The notes under the pieces: model-generated
What the model was told of the DNA's origin: nothing
The model's input: only the letters and a program-made list of their open reading frames with translations
Databases searched by the model: none
Origin: Phallusia mammillata
Lineage: Eukaryota; Chordata; Ascidiacea; Phlebobranchia; Ascidiidae
DNA: 64,000 nt
Direction: 5' to 3'
Assembly: GCA_003260075.1 (NCBI GenBank)
Contig: QLIY01000434.1
Span: forward strand, 35,115 to 99,114
Shown here: positions 1 to 12,394 of the stretch, piece after piece
Layout: the number at the start of each line of letters is the position of its first letter
How positions within the stretch are numbered: the first letter of the stretch is position 1
Made by a program: the position numbers and the translations under genes

Positions 1-360
1 GTAAAAAGGAAAAAAAAATAGTTCAGCAATTAGCTTTGATACACCACGAGTTCAAAGAACTGAATTTGCAGACCTCGCTTTAGCACATAACTGCTGGCGT
101 TCATAAACATTAACAGCGCCTTAAAATATACTGTTAGGCAATTTTCAGTTTATTAATGTCACCAGAGGGCAAAATTTCAAGCCGAACTCGTCAACACAAT
201 TGCCGTTTAGGCCATGAAAGTGGCGATTAGGCCATAAATGGTCTTGACTGTGCCACAAAAACTTTCAGTTAAAACGCTATTTTGATAGCACTTTTAATTA
301 CCAAAGCTTTGCTTGTAATGGGAATAGTTTCAAAACATTCTTTCTTGTTATGTTTTGCAG

Positions 361-3300
361 TTTTTGAGAATCAAGATAAGATTGTTATAGTGATGGAATA
401 CGCCAGTGGTGGGGAACTTTACAACTACCTGGAAAGAAAAAGAGGAATTTGTGATAAAGAAGCGAAATACTTTTTCAAGCAGATCGTTTCAGCTGTCCAG
501 TATTGCCACAAGGTACATTTTTTCGATCATGATAGACACGTACACAAATACGTGCCAATTGGTTGCATTTAAAATCTATATTACAGTACAGTACAATCAT
601 AAAATGCATTGTCATTGGGTACCTATGACGACAAAAATGGTCATCGAAATTGTAACGTTTTTATGTATATTGTTAAATGATGATTAGTGTGAATTAAATG
701 TTGATTGATAAACGATTACATATTAATCACACTCACTCATTTGTAACATTTTTCAACCCATGAGCGTCTCATTAACCTTTCAATTGGTTAAACAAACATT
801 GTGCAATGATGTCATATATTGTGCACAATACTGTCATTCTATTCATTGCAATGACAACACTCACTAACATGCGTCGCATAGACATGCGTATGTAATTACG
901 TATTATCGCATAACAATGGGTCTCTATTATGACGTAACACACGGTTCCGGATTTTCAGTTTTCAGTGAATACAGCGTCGTTAATCACAAATGTCCCTTTA
1001 CCGAGTTTAAGCCTAAATTTTGTGACAATGTTGCGTGTGAATCTGACACCATGGTGTGGAATAGATTTGGTGATTTTCCGGAGTGCGTGATTCATCGTTT
1101 CTATTGCTTTGTACCGTACCAGGTCAATTGCTGTGCCATGTAAAGGGTAAAAGGGCAATTCACAATGGTTTAAAGCACCCAATATACCCTTGAACACGTC
1201 GGAAAGTTTTAGATTGAGATTGGTGTATCTCTAGCGTAAATTAACCAACTATTAGAAAAACTGCCTAAAAATTACCATACCTATATCTAGTTTTAGGCAC
1301 ACAATATACCCTAAACACGGTAAAACGTTTTTAAATGAATAATCACTGGCATAAATTAACCGAAAACAGAAAAAAAACGGCATTAAAATAACAAAACCTA
1401 GCAATAACGTTATATAGTATAGGTAAAATGGTATACATAGTAAATTAAGTAGGATTTATAAATTGGCAATATATATAAGACGACTTTTCTGGTCACCTTA
1501 CAACATAGCCCGCTTATTTCTGTTCATATACAGTACCAGTACATGAGGAAGATGGGTTTCGACAGAAACGTTTTCGCATTTTCGCCTAATATAGCCGATA
1601 ACACTTGCCCTTGAAAAGCAATAATCTCCGCCTACATGCTGCTGGAACCGCGAGCACATCGAGAACGAGCCGAAATCTCGGGCTAAGTACAACGGCGCGA
1701 CTTTGCAATTATACTCCAATTTTACCCGCTGACCAATGATCTTTTTGCCTCATTGGCGCTTTGAATTGAACCCACGCTCTTATCTTAACCCGCGCATGCA
1801 GTGGATAATGAAATATACGCGTTCCCCGCCCACCTAACTAGACATACACAACCCAATTCAAGCCGGTTTCCATATATGGTGTTGTGCATCACTAAACAGC
1901 TTCTACGACTTAGTGATGCAATCTGTATGCTTGGTTTCGCATAATGTTGCTTCTAGGAAACCCCGTGTTTAGGAATTGCCAATGTGTCTTGTCACACTTG
2001 CCTTACACGATTTTGTTTGGCCAGCGCCCGCTGATTCGTGCAGTTTGTTAAATGCTAGCGGGGATCTTTTGCGGCGACTGAAATAGCACTCAAACTGAAA
2101 TATGATGGAGTTTCTGGCCTTTGTAACGTTTGTCACGCTACCAACGTTCAAAATCACTCCAAATTGGTCTTTAAAAACGACTGATGAATGTAACGTTCAC
2201 AAACGCCCTATGACTTTACAAGTTTTATCCCCACGTTTTTCTTACCCAAACTAATCCCTCAAAACGAAGTCCAGATAAGATAAATGTTAATGACTTATTG
2301 ACAGTATTTGTCTAGTGTCGATGTGCCACATTGTTAAAATATTACAAACTAATTCAGTTTTTACCCTTTATGAAGGGGCAAAACTTTTAGATTTTTCTAT
2401 TCACCATCTGTTTAGTCTTAGTGCCTCTGTTGCAAATAATACTGATGATGCTGTTAAAGCGAAATGTATTTCAAAATCCTACGGAGGAATGACTTAATGT
2501 TTTACATAATAAATAACTAGCTGTAACTATAGTTTATAACTAGCTGTACGTGTATATGTGGTACAGGGTGAACCACGTAGGAATTTAATCTAAATACCGG
2601 CGGAGGAAATACCTTCTATGTACTCAGACGCCCTGCTACCACCATTTACATATTCTCCCCACTTGCTTGCATTTTGTTACAACAACACAAAACAGACCGT
2701 TTACCATAATCGTGCCTTAAACACAAGCTTAAAGCAATTATGGGGTTCAAAAGACCTTTGTGTTTTTACCGGCGTATTTTATCCAAACCGCGATCGCTAA
2801 ATGTACGGAAAAGGGGTGACTTTCTCATTGCGCGAAACTCTTTTGAGTTCCGTACATTGCTGCTTGTATTGTTTGTTTAATTATGGGTCCCCTTCCCTGA
2901 AGGGGACACATATTGTTTTTGTCCGTCTTCTTTTTTCTGTCTAACGCTGGTTTGTTATACGCGTTTGGTCAAGAAAGAGTGCTTCAAATTTATTCAAATT
3001 TGGACAGATGTTAGTTATTAATCCAAATTTGATCCTCCTGAAGTTGGACCCCGAATAACCGAGCGGTTCACCTACAGGCCCCCAAAACGTATTTTTTTAA
3101 ATGGCTATACTTACTGAAGTACAGCATCTCTGAGTGATATGCTTTGTTGTTTGGTGCAATATAAAGTATTTCAAAGAATTTTGTCCGGTTTAGGCGAGGA
3201 TTTGAATTAACCGATGTCGATAAGTTATCAAACGTCACCACATTACAAATCATTACTGCCCTTTTTTAAGTTTTTTCCGAATTTGGCGAGGACTAACCGA

Positions 3301-6300
3301 TTTTGGTTTAACCGAGAGTTACTGTACTTTTGTCAGTGTATTAAATTGGTTTCAAACAAAGCCAACACATTGTTAACACTTTATTATGTACTTTAGCATG
3401 TTAAAAACAGATTTCTTGTCTGTTCGCAGATTGGAATCGTTCATCGCGACTTGAAATTGGAAAATATTCTGCTCGGCAAGAACCACCAAATCAAAGTAAA
3501 TAGGCAAATAATTTTACATTTCCTCTTTGTGGTACTTTGGGAATTGCTTGGACTCAATGGCCCAAGCTAAAAACAATAGAATGGCGACCTCTAAACGACC
3601 TTGCCACGCGTGATCCTGGATTGCGCAGTATCGGAAGTCACATGACATGATCTTGGCGTTTGTCATTTCGCAACCTTTTTTGTGAAAACCCCAATGTTAA
3701 AATTGGTTCTAATTGCTTAACATGTCGATTAGATTATGCATTAAAGTTGATAAATACGAAATATTTAACGATGTTGGTGTGGCTTTAGCATCGATTTCGT
3801 AGTCTATTGGGGAGAAATGAAAATGTTTTGAATTATTAACGGATGAATTTGTCGATAAAGGTTGGGAACCACTGGTTTAAACTGTTAACAGAAGCGTGTT
3901 TACCGTATTTGATCATCAGCGCTTTGAAACATTCCAAAAATGCTGACTTGAAACTATGCAACTACTCAACGTGGTTAGAAAACAAAATATTCCACTGGTG
4001 TACTCTGCCCAGCACCGTAGCAGTCGTACTTTGAGCAGTTTAATTTACAAGTAAATTTCCACGGGTAGTCTCGCCTATTGGGACCAGCTGTACCGGCCTG
4101 CTTGATGGATGACGTAGCGCGTGCTTGATCACGTGTTACCCGCTAAACTTATCATGAACTGATGAAGTGTTTTCTTAAGTGTATGCTGACGTTCCCGGAA
4201 GACCCGCGTTAAAGAGAACTTTCGTGGAGGGTCAAATGTGAAGCCATGCACGTTTCACATTTTAAGTTATGCTGAAACCTGCGAAATGATATTTGGCACT
4301 TTGTAGGCTTTGTTTTACGATTTTAGGGCCTACATTGTTTGTTTATGATTGCTGTGTAGTAATGTAAGGTGACCCATTTTTTGACATATTTTTAAATCAA
4401 GTTGACTACAAGTTCAACCCAGCTTTCAGGATCTGGGTTTGTGCTATAAGACATTGGTACCCAACCTTTTTTTATACAACAGACACTGTTTATGAATTCA
4501 TTAAGTCTAGAACATTAAATGAAAATAGTAGTGGAATATGATAACAAAACTTTTTGTTTCTGACCAAAATATTCGCATTTAAACTATCTTATATTAACAA
4601 AAACTTAAATTGAAAAAAATGCTATTCATTGATTCTCTCTAGAACAGCGGTTCCCAAACTGGGGTCCGCGGTCCTTTAGGGGTCCGTAAGGCAATTTTGG
4701 GGGGACCGCGAAGCGGTTGAAGCAATTCTATAATCTTATTTGGCGTCAGTTTGTGCTACTAAATAAGTTTAAATCGAAGTAGAATTGAGAATCGTCTCCA
4801 TTGCTAAACAATGGCCTTTATTGAATGACAACTATAAAAAATGCAATTGTTCGCGCACAATCGTAATGTTTTTGTCCTGTTTGTGATGTCACATGCTGTC
4901 TTTGGATGATTGTTATGCGCAATTTTGCATAACTGGCTAAAATCCTGCAATCAACTTTCGTTTTTATGAAATACACATTTAGGCTTAAGGACCGCGAGCC
5001 CTCGAAATAATGGCAAGGGGACCGTTTAGAAAAAAATATGAAAAAGTTTGGGAACCACTGCTCTAGAACCATGTTGGCATACCAATAACTTGAAAAACGC
5101 AGCTATAAAGTTTTCGTAGTGTGTTTCTGCGTTGTAAAAAACGTGAGATAAAATTTTGGTCTTAACCAATACATTTTCGTTACAGATTGCGGATTTCGGT
5201 CTGGCGAACTTGTTCACAAACGACGGCTTGCTTCATACGTTTTGTGGAAGTCCACTTTATGCGTCTCCAGAAATTGTCAACGGCGTTCCATACATCGGAC
5301 CAGAGGTAAGCTTTACAATACAGTTTTATTTTCTTAATAAACACGCAAATACAAACAACAGGACATTGTAGCCTCGTTGCTAGCTCACTTGCATACTGTG
5401 GCATTGACAATGTTTACTTTTCAAAAACGGCATTCTTGTGCATATGTGGCTTATGAAGTATATGTACAATACCGAATAGCTAGCGCGTGGTTCAGACCAA
5501 TTAGTTCATTGCGCTTTTCAAACTCTTGAAATTCGTGCAAGAGTGTTATCTTTGAAAATCCAAATTTGGGGTTAATTCAAAAAAAAACCTGGTCGCATAA
5601 ATTATCAACTTCCTGGTAAAACGAAGCAATGAGCTTGTTTACACGCACGTCTTTGCCTGCTTAAAATTTATTGAAACCAACACTCATGATCATGACATAA
5701 CCCTTAACACCATGGAACATTTTTTCTTTAGTCCACCGATTGGCACATTTGGAAAATTAAATTAAGGTTTTTCCACATTATACTAGTATACCAAAAAGTT
5801 CCATCATTATGTCAAATTTTAAACCCTCTACATCTACAAAGTATACAAATAATTCAAGCAAAAGCATTTACCTGTTAGATAAATAACCCCCCGGTCGGGA
5901 ACTCGGGTTTACACATTACAGTCGCAATCGCTTAAAATTCCTGCTTTTTCGTTTCGCATGCAGCGGCCAAAGAGGAACCGTCAGTAGATGACGTAATGTA
6001 TTTTCGCGCGCCACCTTTCAACCGCCCCTATAGTTCCCATCCCACCCTTTGTGTGCTTTCCCAATAAACGCGTTCGCCTAGCACTGCAATAGTCAACATG
6101 AAACTTTGTGATCGACGCATACCAGTGGCTAACAACGGCCTTTGTCACTCAAGCGGGTTTACCTATAGTTCATGGCGTGTTTGTTTCGACGGTTATGCGT
6201 TAATATGTAACACGGGAGTTTGTTGTTCTGCCAGGCCGCCGCCCCCAAACCGATAGAGAAGTTTTCCATCTAAAGGTCGTAGCCTCTTGGCATGCCTGCG

Positions 6301-9300
6301 CCCCCGCGTTAATCATTAGGAGTGGCAAGTGTAGAGCATCTAGTTTTTAAAGCAGTGCTTCCAAACCTTTATCGACGAATTCCTCACTTAACAATTCAAA
6401 ACATTCTCATTCCTCCCCAAAAGATCTACATAGTAGATACTAAACTATACATTTATATTTTTTTTCTTCAACTTTACAAGTTATATTCCCAGAGCTAAAT
6501 TGTCATTTTACAGACCACAAATACAAATTAAAGTAAATTCCTCCCCTCAAGTTTTAAAACTTCTCACAGGTTAGGCCCCTCTGAAATAGTTGTTATTGTA
6601 ATGGATTCTGTATTTTTTCTGCCAACTGTTATTAATCAATCTTCTAAGCTAGAAACGAAAGCAAAAACGTTAATTCGAACACACAAAGGCTAAAAAAGTC
6701 CTAAACGTTGAAATCGGTTCACAAAGGCTTTGGTCAAGTGAAAAATATAGTGACTCCTTACACTGTATGTTGGCCCAATAAAAACAGTTTTGGAGTGAAA
6801 TCGGTCAGAACGTATTGATTTTTCACCGGCTGTTGTTTGAAATAGAGGAACTAAATGTGTTTCATTTACGTCATTTCGCAACAATCTTGTTTTTCTCGAT
6901 AAATGAACCAATTTCGCCATCTACTGTTTAAAATGACACCAACATTGCAATACAAGTCGTAATTCAACTTTGCTTTGCATACTGGGCTAAATGCGGAACA
7001 TTGTCACCTTCACTCCCCTTGAAAAACACCCACAAAAGCAAATAGCGCTGCCATTGAGCAAACAACTTCTTACTTTGGCATTTAGTTTTGCCAACGGCTT
7101 TTGTTCTTTTACGAGCGCTCGTCATTTGTACCGACATATTGTATTGTAGTTTAAGTAGGTGATTTCAGTATGGGGCCACAGTAAAGATGAAAATGTTTCA
7201 TTTTAAATTTACGGGCAAGCTAACGATGTACTCAATCCGTTGATTTTATTGTGAACATGCAATGTAGGCACTAAAACGTAAATAAACTTAGTTAAAAGTG
7301 ACATTTTAAATCAATCACCTGACGGTTGCCATAGAAACCGGCGTTAAACCAGACGAACCCACGGCTCTCGACATTCCCCAACCACGCAACAATGACACTT
7401 ATATTCGTAACAATGCCCTACTGGCGACGGAAACGCAAAGTTTGCATAGTCCTCGCTGGACCGAAATAGCCCTGACCCGCTCTAACAAGTTTAGGCCATT
7501 GTGACGTAACAAGTGCTGTTGTTTGATCAGCAGTAATGTTGTTGTGGTTTGAATTTCAACCTTCAAACGGTGATTTGTTTGTCTTTCTTGTTAAACACTT
7601 GAAATTTTCGTGTCAAAAGTTGTATGTTTTTAACGAAAGGGCTCAGTAATTTGAAACATAATTAAAAATATTGTTTCGATAGACCTAAAGAAAGATATGC
7701 ATAAATAAATTTGTCTATAACTCCTACTACTTATTTTTCTAGGTCGACAGTTGGTCACTCGGTGTCCTCCTTTACGCGTTGGTGTACGGAACGATGCCTT
7801 TTGACGGGCGTGATTACCAAGTATTGACACAACAGATCACCACTGGCAGTTTCAGTGTCCCAGAACAAAAATCCGGTAAGTTGATAACCTCTTACGCCAC
7901 CACGTGGACAAATAAGTATACTGTTTCTGTTTCTGGGGTTAAAAATAAAAATATATAGTTCTATACATACAAGTAACAAGCAAACATGACTAAATAGTTG
8001 GAATTGTTTGGTGTACATTTTCGGGGCCTTTGATCCTGGCAAACCGAAAGCCATAGCGCATCCCGGCAAGACCAAAGGCAAAAACGCCTAATTCATTTTC
8101 CCTCGAATCAATAAATTCCACTCAAAACGAAGCAAGTGGGCAAACAAGTCCGATCAAGTGCATTCCACATCCAAGCCCGCCCTATACACAAGTCGTTTTC
8201 TCGAGCATTTCACTATTAAACCCCTCTTGAACTCTGGAATGTTCACTGGTAGTGTTCGTTTGGTCTGTTGGGGATTTAAATGGCCGTTTTTGAAACTTTA
8301 TGTATTACCACTTCAAGTTGTTCAACGTTCGTGTTGCTACTTCGTAGGCTTTTAGTATATACTTGCGCGGTTGGTAAACGAATTCCTGGTATGTTTTAGC
8401 TCGTGATGTGCTGAAATGCCAAAAACACAGTTTTAAAAATAACCCTGCCAGGGGGGGGGGCATATACTTGCGCGGTTGGTAAACGAATTCCTGGTATGTT
8501 TTAGCTGGTGATGTGCTGAAATGCCAAAAACACAGTTTTAAAAATAACCCTGCCAATTGACAGACAAGCCGATACCCATAAATAAAACATTGAAATTTAG
8601 TATGATTTTCAAACTCAGAAGCTTGTAAAACCAAAATCAAAGCAGTGTGCACCTAAAATGAACACGTTTTTTGAGGGGACCCGGAAAGACTCCTGTCGCG
8701 GGTGCGAATCCCACTGCAGGCTAGATTTTTCTAGTCTCTGCCTTGTCATATGTCAATGCTTCGGAGACCGGCTCGATTCGGTATAACGCCTAGCGTACTA
8801 TGATTTATCAACTAGTTTGCCATGATCGCTGGTCTGCATTGACGCTTTAGTGCTAACCCCAGCATGGATTTATTCATCTTAGCCTCTTTTTTTCAATCCA
8901 CACTTTAAAGGCTAGATTGGATTTTGTGTGAAAAGATGCCTTAAATATTTATTGACAATTATGTTATTATTTACGCAGACGCACATAGCCTTATTGCCTC
9001 GATGCTAACAGTTGATCCAAAACAACGGGCGACAATTGACGAAATCTGTCGACACCCTTGGTTGGACAATGTGCAAAACCCGTTTGCAACCCCTGAACTC
9101 AAAGTCCCCAATGCCACGGAATCGAACAAGGACCTCAACCAGAACCTTCTGGAAGCTGGACCGAAAGCGCTAGCCCCAAGCACCGACGTTAACGAGGTTT
9201 TTGACGACTTAACTCCAACATCAAGCTCCCAACCAAAAGGAATTTTGAAACGCAAGGAGCCCGTCATAGAAGTGACGTCAGCGCCTAGCCCTGTCATGGT

Positions 9301-10270
9301 AACCCGTAGCAACCATCAGGCCGTGAGTGATGCCACTTTGGCGGGCCAACTTGCCGCTGTGTGCGGTCTACAGGCCAAGGACAGTCTCAAGTTGAAAGTG
9401 AAGCCGCAGACAGCTTCGGGGAAGAGACGCGTACTCCGGACCAAGAGAGACCGCGAGAGTGGGTATTACTCGTCGCCAGAACGCGTTTCTGCCGTGCCGG
9501 ATATCTCGACTACGACGCACAACTCCTCTGATTCGATACTGAACTCTTCTGGCTCTGCTACTCGTCCAATGCCAATCATTAAAAGCGCTTTGGCGACACC
9601 AACCCGTACTGTGAGGAACATGGGCAGCTCAGCACGTCCGCCGCGGGCCCCAGGCGCTCCGAACCCGGCGAAGGAGTTTTACCTCATGCCCATATCACCG
9701 CCTGCTGACGATCGGTTACCGAGTGTCAGCAGCGACGATGCGAGTAGTGTGGGCAGCCTTACTCGACCTGCGAGTACCTACAGCGACTCGAGTATTCTGT
9801 CGTCGGACTCGTTTGATATGTGCAGCTTCAGTAACTCAGTGCTTAGTCCAAACGTGGCCACAGCCAGCCCGTGCAGAACAAACCCAACCTATATAGAACC
9901 TACTCAGACCCACTCTCTGCCTTGTACTCCCAGCGCAGTGCAGCGACCTCTAACGCTCGCTTTAACCCCCGATACGCTCCCAAACCCAGGGCAGTTGCCT
10001 TTGGAGTCAGAACAGCCACCGTCAGGGACTCTTACGCCTAAAAGCGAAAAGCTAGTAAGAGACCTGCAGCGCATTTTGGCTCCAAACGGGCGCCGTGGAG
10101 GTTCCAGGAGCAGCCGGTCGCGGGCTGAGACATCTCAGCGGCCACATTCGATGGACGCCCTGGGCTCGACACAGCTTACGAACATGATGACGCAATTGAA
10201 TTCAGATTTGGAACTGGCCTATAAGAAAGCATACGATATTTGCGCCACCCTTAAATCGGCCGAGGTGTAG
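361..10270 (+). CDS. NUAK1: NUAK family Ser/Thr kinase (AMPK-related), 5' partial
   Basis: Exons 361-512, 3430-3495, 5186-5305, 7743-7875 and 8979-10270 join in frame and give about 586 residues plus a stop. The first exon(s), with the glycine loop and ATP-binding lysine, lie before the window. Visible kinase motifs are the hinge [13 protein letters not shown], catalytic HRDLKLEN (3442), DFG (5192), the T-loop [15 protein letters not shown] with its threonine at 5237-5239, and GPEVDSW across the exon 3/4 junction. LKB1 phosphorylates this threonine in the family (known, not seen). The Ser/Pro-rich tail has one GILK motif (9239-9250), the PP1-docking signature of NUAK kinases. All introns are GT-AG with conserved phases. 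NUAK kinases regulate myosin phosphatase, adhesion and stress responses. NUAK1 and NUAK2 cannot be separated here. Confidence 0.93.
2882..3100. repeat. Inverted copy of the 16.8-17.1 kb repeat end
   Basis: In NUAK intron 1 (first visible), the reverse complement of the segment at about 16850-17104 is recognisable: the GTCCCCTTC hairpin, the TTGTTTTTGTCCGT flank, the tract with AAGAAAGAGTGCTTC and the GGTTCACC part of the minisatellite unit. It is a truncated relative. Confidence 0.7.
3040..3335. mobile_element. Degenerate TIR repeat resembling the 56.3-kb MITE
   Basis: Several ATTAACCGA / GACTAACCGATT / GGTTTAACCGAGAGTTACTG motifs in mirrored arrangement resemble the ends of the TACAGTAAA element at 56272-56460. 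Boundaries are uncertain. Confidence 0.3.
4645..5060. mobile_element. hAT MITE, complete
   Basis: 416 bp in NUAK intron 2. The left terminus CAGCGGTTCCCAAACT and right terminus AGTTTGGGAACCACTG are inverted repeats. A perfect 8-bp target duplication CTCTAGAA flanks it (4637-4644 and 5061-5068). The interior has GGTCCGCGG-type motifs and no coding frame. Confidence 0.93.
6353..6580. mobile_element. hAT-type remnant
   Basis: A decayed member of the family seen intact at 58645-58866 and, interrupted, at 23197-23913. Shared parts are CAGTGCTTCCAAACC, the CATTCCTCCCCAA segment, CTACATAGTAGATAC and the right-end TCCTCCCCTCAAGTTTTAAA. No target duplication is visible. Confidence 0.65.
8357..8555. 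repeat. 94-bp direct repeat around a G10 spacer
   Basis: 8357-8450 and 8462-8555 are nearly identical and are separated by exactly ten G (8451-8460). The left copy ends at the spacer and the right copy starts just after it, as expected for two unmerged contig ends. It lies in NUAK intron 4. Confidence 0.8.
8690..8930. repeat. SINE-like dispersed repeat, copy 1
   Basis: It contains a tRNA B-box-like GGTGCGAATCCC followed by a body that recurs at about 34670-34855: CCGGCTCGATTCGGTA, GCGTACTATGATTTAT, GCCATGATCGCTGGT and TTTATTCATCTTA. A tRNA-derived SINE is inference; no clear A box was identified. Confidence 0.45.
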
Positions 10271-11105
10271 TTCTGCGCATGCGCAAGTTTTGGGACACAT
10301 AGAGATTACCGTGTTTACATTGTGAACTTTGCATGCGAATTTGATGTATGGTTTCAGCAGTTGGTTTTTGTGGCTCAAACCGTACAAAAATGTTTTTTTT
10401 GTGGTTCCATTTTTCTTTTAAATCAAGCTCACCCTTTACCGAATTCTTACTAGCTGTGGTGCTATCGAATCCGGTTACTTTTTAATACTTATCAGCAAAT
10501 TTTATAATCAAGCCCAAGGCCAGTTTTCAGCATACTTCTGTAAAAGGCTGACTTGTTCAATCAAACTTTGGTTATTTTCCTCGAAATTGTGCTTAGGTGG
10601 TTTTTTGATCGTGTCGTTGCCAACCTATAAAGCGCAACTTTTTTGTTGTTTTACCTTGAGGAGATGGTAGACGGCCAATTATTGGCATCCAGTTTTTTTA
10701 AATGCAAAACGCAATACCAAAGTTAGCAGAATGTGCTAAAACTATTTTGCTTTCTCTTTCATCTGCGGTGCCCAGCAGTTTTATAAAAACTGTTTTTCCT
10801 CGCTACCAAAGCATTTTTCCTTTTGTTTTCTGCCTGTTTACTTTTTTGCACACCTTGCAAACGTATTTATTGTTCTCTCTACCGCGCCCTAGTGGGAGTA
10901 TCACATCGCCGAGTACGACACCAGTCAGTATTCGTTGCATGCTATCTACGATACTTATGTGATTTTAATGCTAGGCCTAATACTGTCTTTGTATGGTTTC
11001 TGTGTTGGCCGCAACATGAGTGGTGTTTTTCGTCGTATTAATTTCTTTTCGTGCCCCCACCTCTACGCTCTCCTCGCTTTTTGTCACTGAACTTGAGTGA
11101 AAATG

Positions 11106-11316
11106 AATAAAACCTTTAAAAAATATTTGCTGTGGATATCTTCCGAGAAAACCCATGCCAGGTTCATGTTTGTGTCAATGAATACAGTGCAGTTAGGGTA
11201 TCTTTTAACTGAAAAAAGGTGTTTTCACATACACACATCATCTGATATAATGTATGAGCAAAGTCCTTACTTTTTTGTTCACAAAACGGTCAAGAGGTGT
11301 AAAACGCCTTAATAAA
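11106..11316 (+). promoter_or_regulatory. Candidate NUAK poly(A) signals
   Basis: AATAAA occurs at 11106-11111 and again at 11311-11316, about 0.84 and 1.04 kb after the NUAK stop. Either could end the 3' UTR. The stretch 10271-11105 has no other recognised feature and is read as 3' UTR. Confidence 0.45.
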
Positions 11317-11345
11317 ATATCATTTTAACTCTGTCACTATGCACG

Positions 11346-11371
11346 TGACGTCACGGACCCTAATGACGTCA
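11346..11371. promoter_or_regulatory. Paired palindromic CRE sites
   Basis: Two perfect TGACGTCA palindromes at 11346-11353 and 11364-11371 lie 18 bp apart; the first overlaps a CACGTG E-box at 11343-11348. They sit between two convergent genes, not at an obvious promoter. Binding by CREB/ATF factors is inference. Confidence 0.4.
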
Positions 11372-12394
11372 TGTTGGAAGCATAAACGTCATTCCTTTTA
11401 AATTCAAGGATAGAATGGCAAAGTAAACTTGACTTGTATTGAAAAGAGATTCTAACCAGCTCATTAAGCTACAGGCAGACTTCTGTTAAGTGCACAGAAA
11501 CAAACACAAGTGTATGGGAAATCGTAAGGGAAAGAAAATTACCAGGCAGAAACATATAGAGTCCAATTACACTCACAATAAACAAAAAATGGAAACTTAT
11601 CAGTACATTGTATGTGTAAAACACTTCTACACAAGTCACACACACTACTTGGTAACTATAAGAGATAAAATAATTGAAAGAGAGCACTTGAAAGATGGGT
11701 TGCTAAACACAACAATAAAAAGGCAGAGTAAAATCAAAGTGTGTCCATTTTAAAAAGGGAACTTCTAAAAAACTATGGAACTATTTTAAGGTAAAGAAAC
11801 GGTTAAGTGCTGTGAAGGTTGAAAACAACAAAACACAGCAATATGTGTTTCACATTGGTTTAAAAAACAAAGTTTTTGGTGAGCCCTTGCCAAACTTGTG
11901 GTCTTTACACACCCAAAACAATAAGCAAAGGCTTGAGCACACACAATGGAAAACTGCCTTGGCATCACAAGGCTTAAAAGAAATAACAAACAACTCATTT
12001 AACATTTGTAAACAACCTAAACAACCCAAAAACGTTGAAGGTTAATGCAAATCTGTTATGTAGGATAAAAAAGTTTTATGTAAGTAAATAAGCTAGATTT
12101 TACATGTGCCTGAAATAAATGGTACAAATAAACAAAAAGTTACAAATTAAACAATCAACAGTTGCCTATAGTTGGTACATTTAAAAAAATGATAAAAATC
12201 CCATTTTTTCAATTTAGAAAAAAGAGCACAAAAAGCAAATTTTATGGATACAAGCAATTATTAGGTTGTAACATACACTTAAAAAAGATCTGGCTGCAAT
12301 TGTTTCAAAACAGTAGACATCTACATTGCACAGTACACAATGTTCTTGACTCAATGGAATCCAGATTTTTTTTGAAGGTGGGCTTTTAGGATTT
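11372..12394. other. Intergenic, no gene recognised
   Basis: AT-rich sequence between the convergent ends of NUAK and EIF4E3. Only short open frames without family resemblance are present. It probably contains the EIF4E3 3' UTR. Confidence 0.5.

Noticed and set aside
8305..8652. Minus-strand frame with an internal repeat
   Set aside because: The repeat is the 94-bp duplication around the G10 spacer within a NUAK intron.
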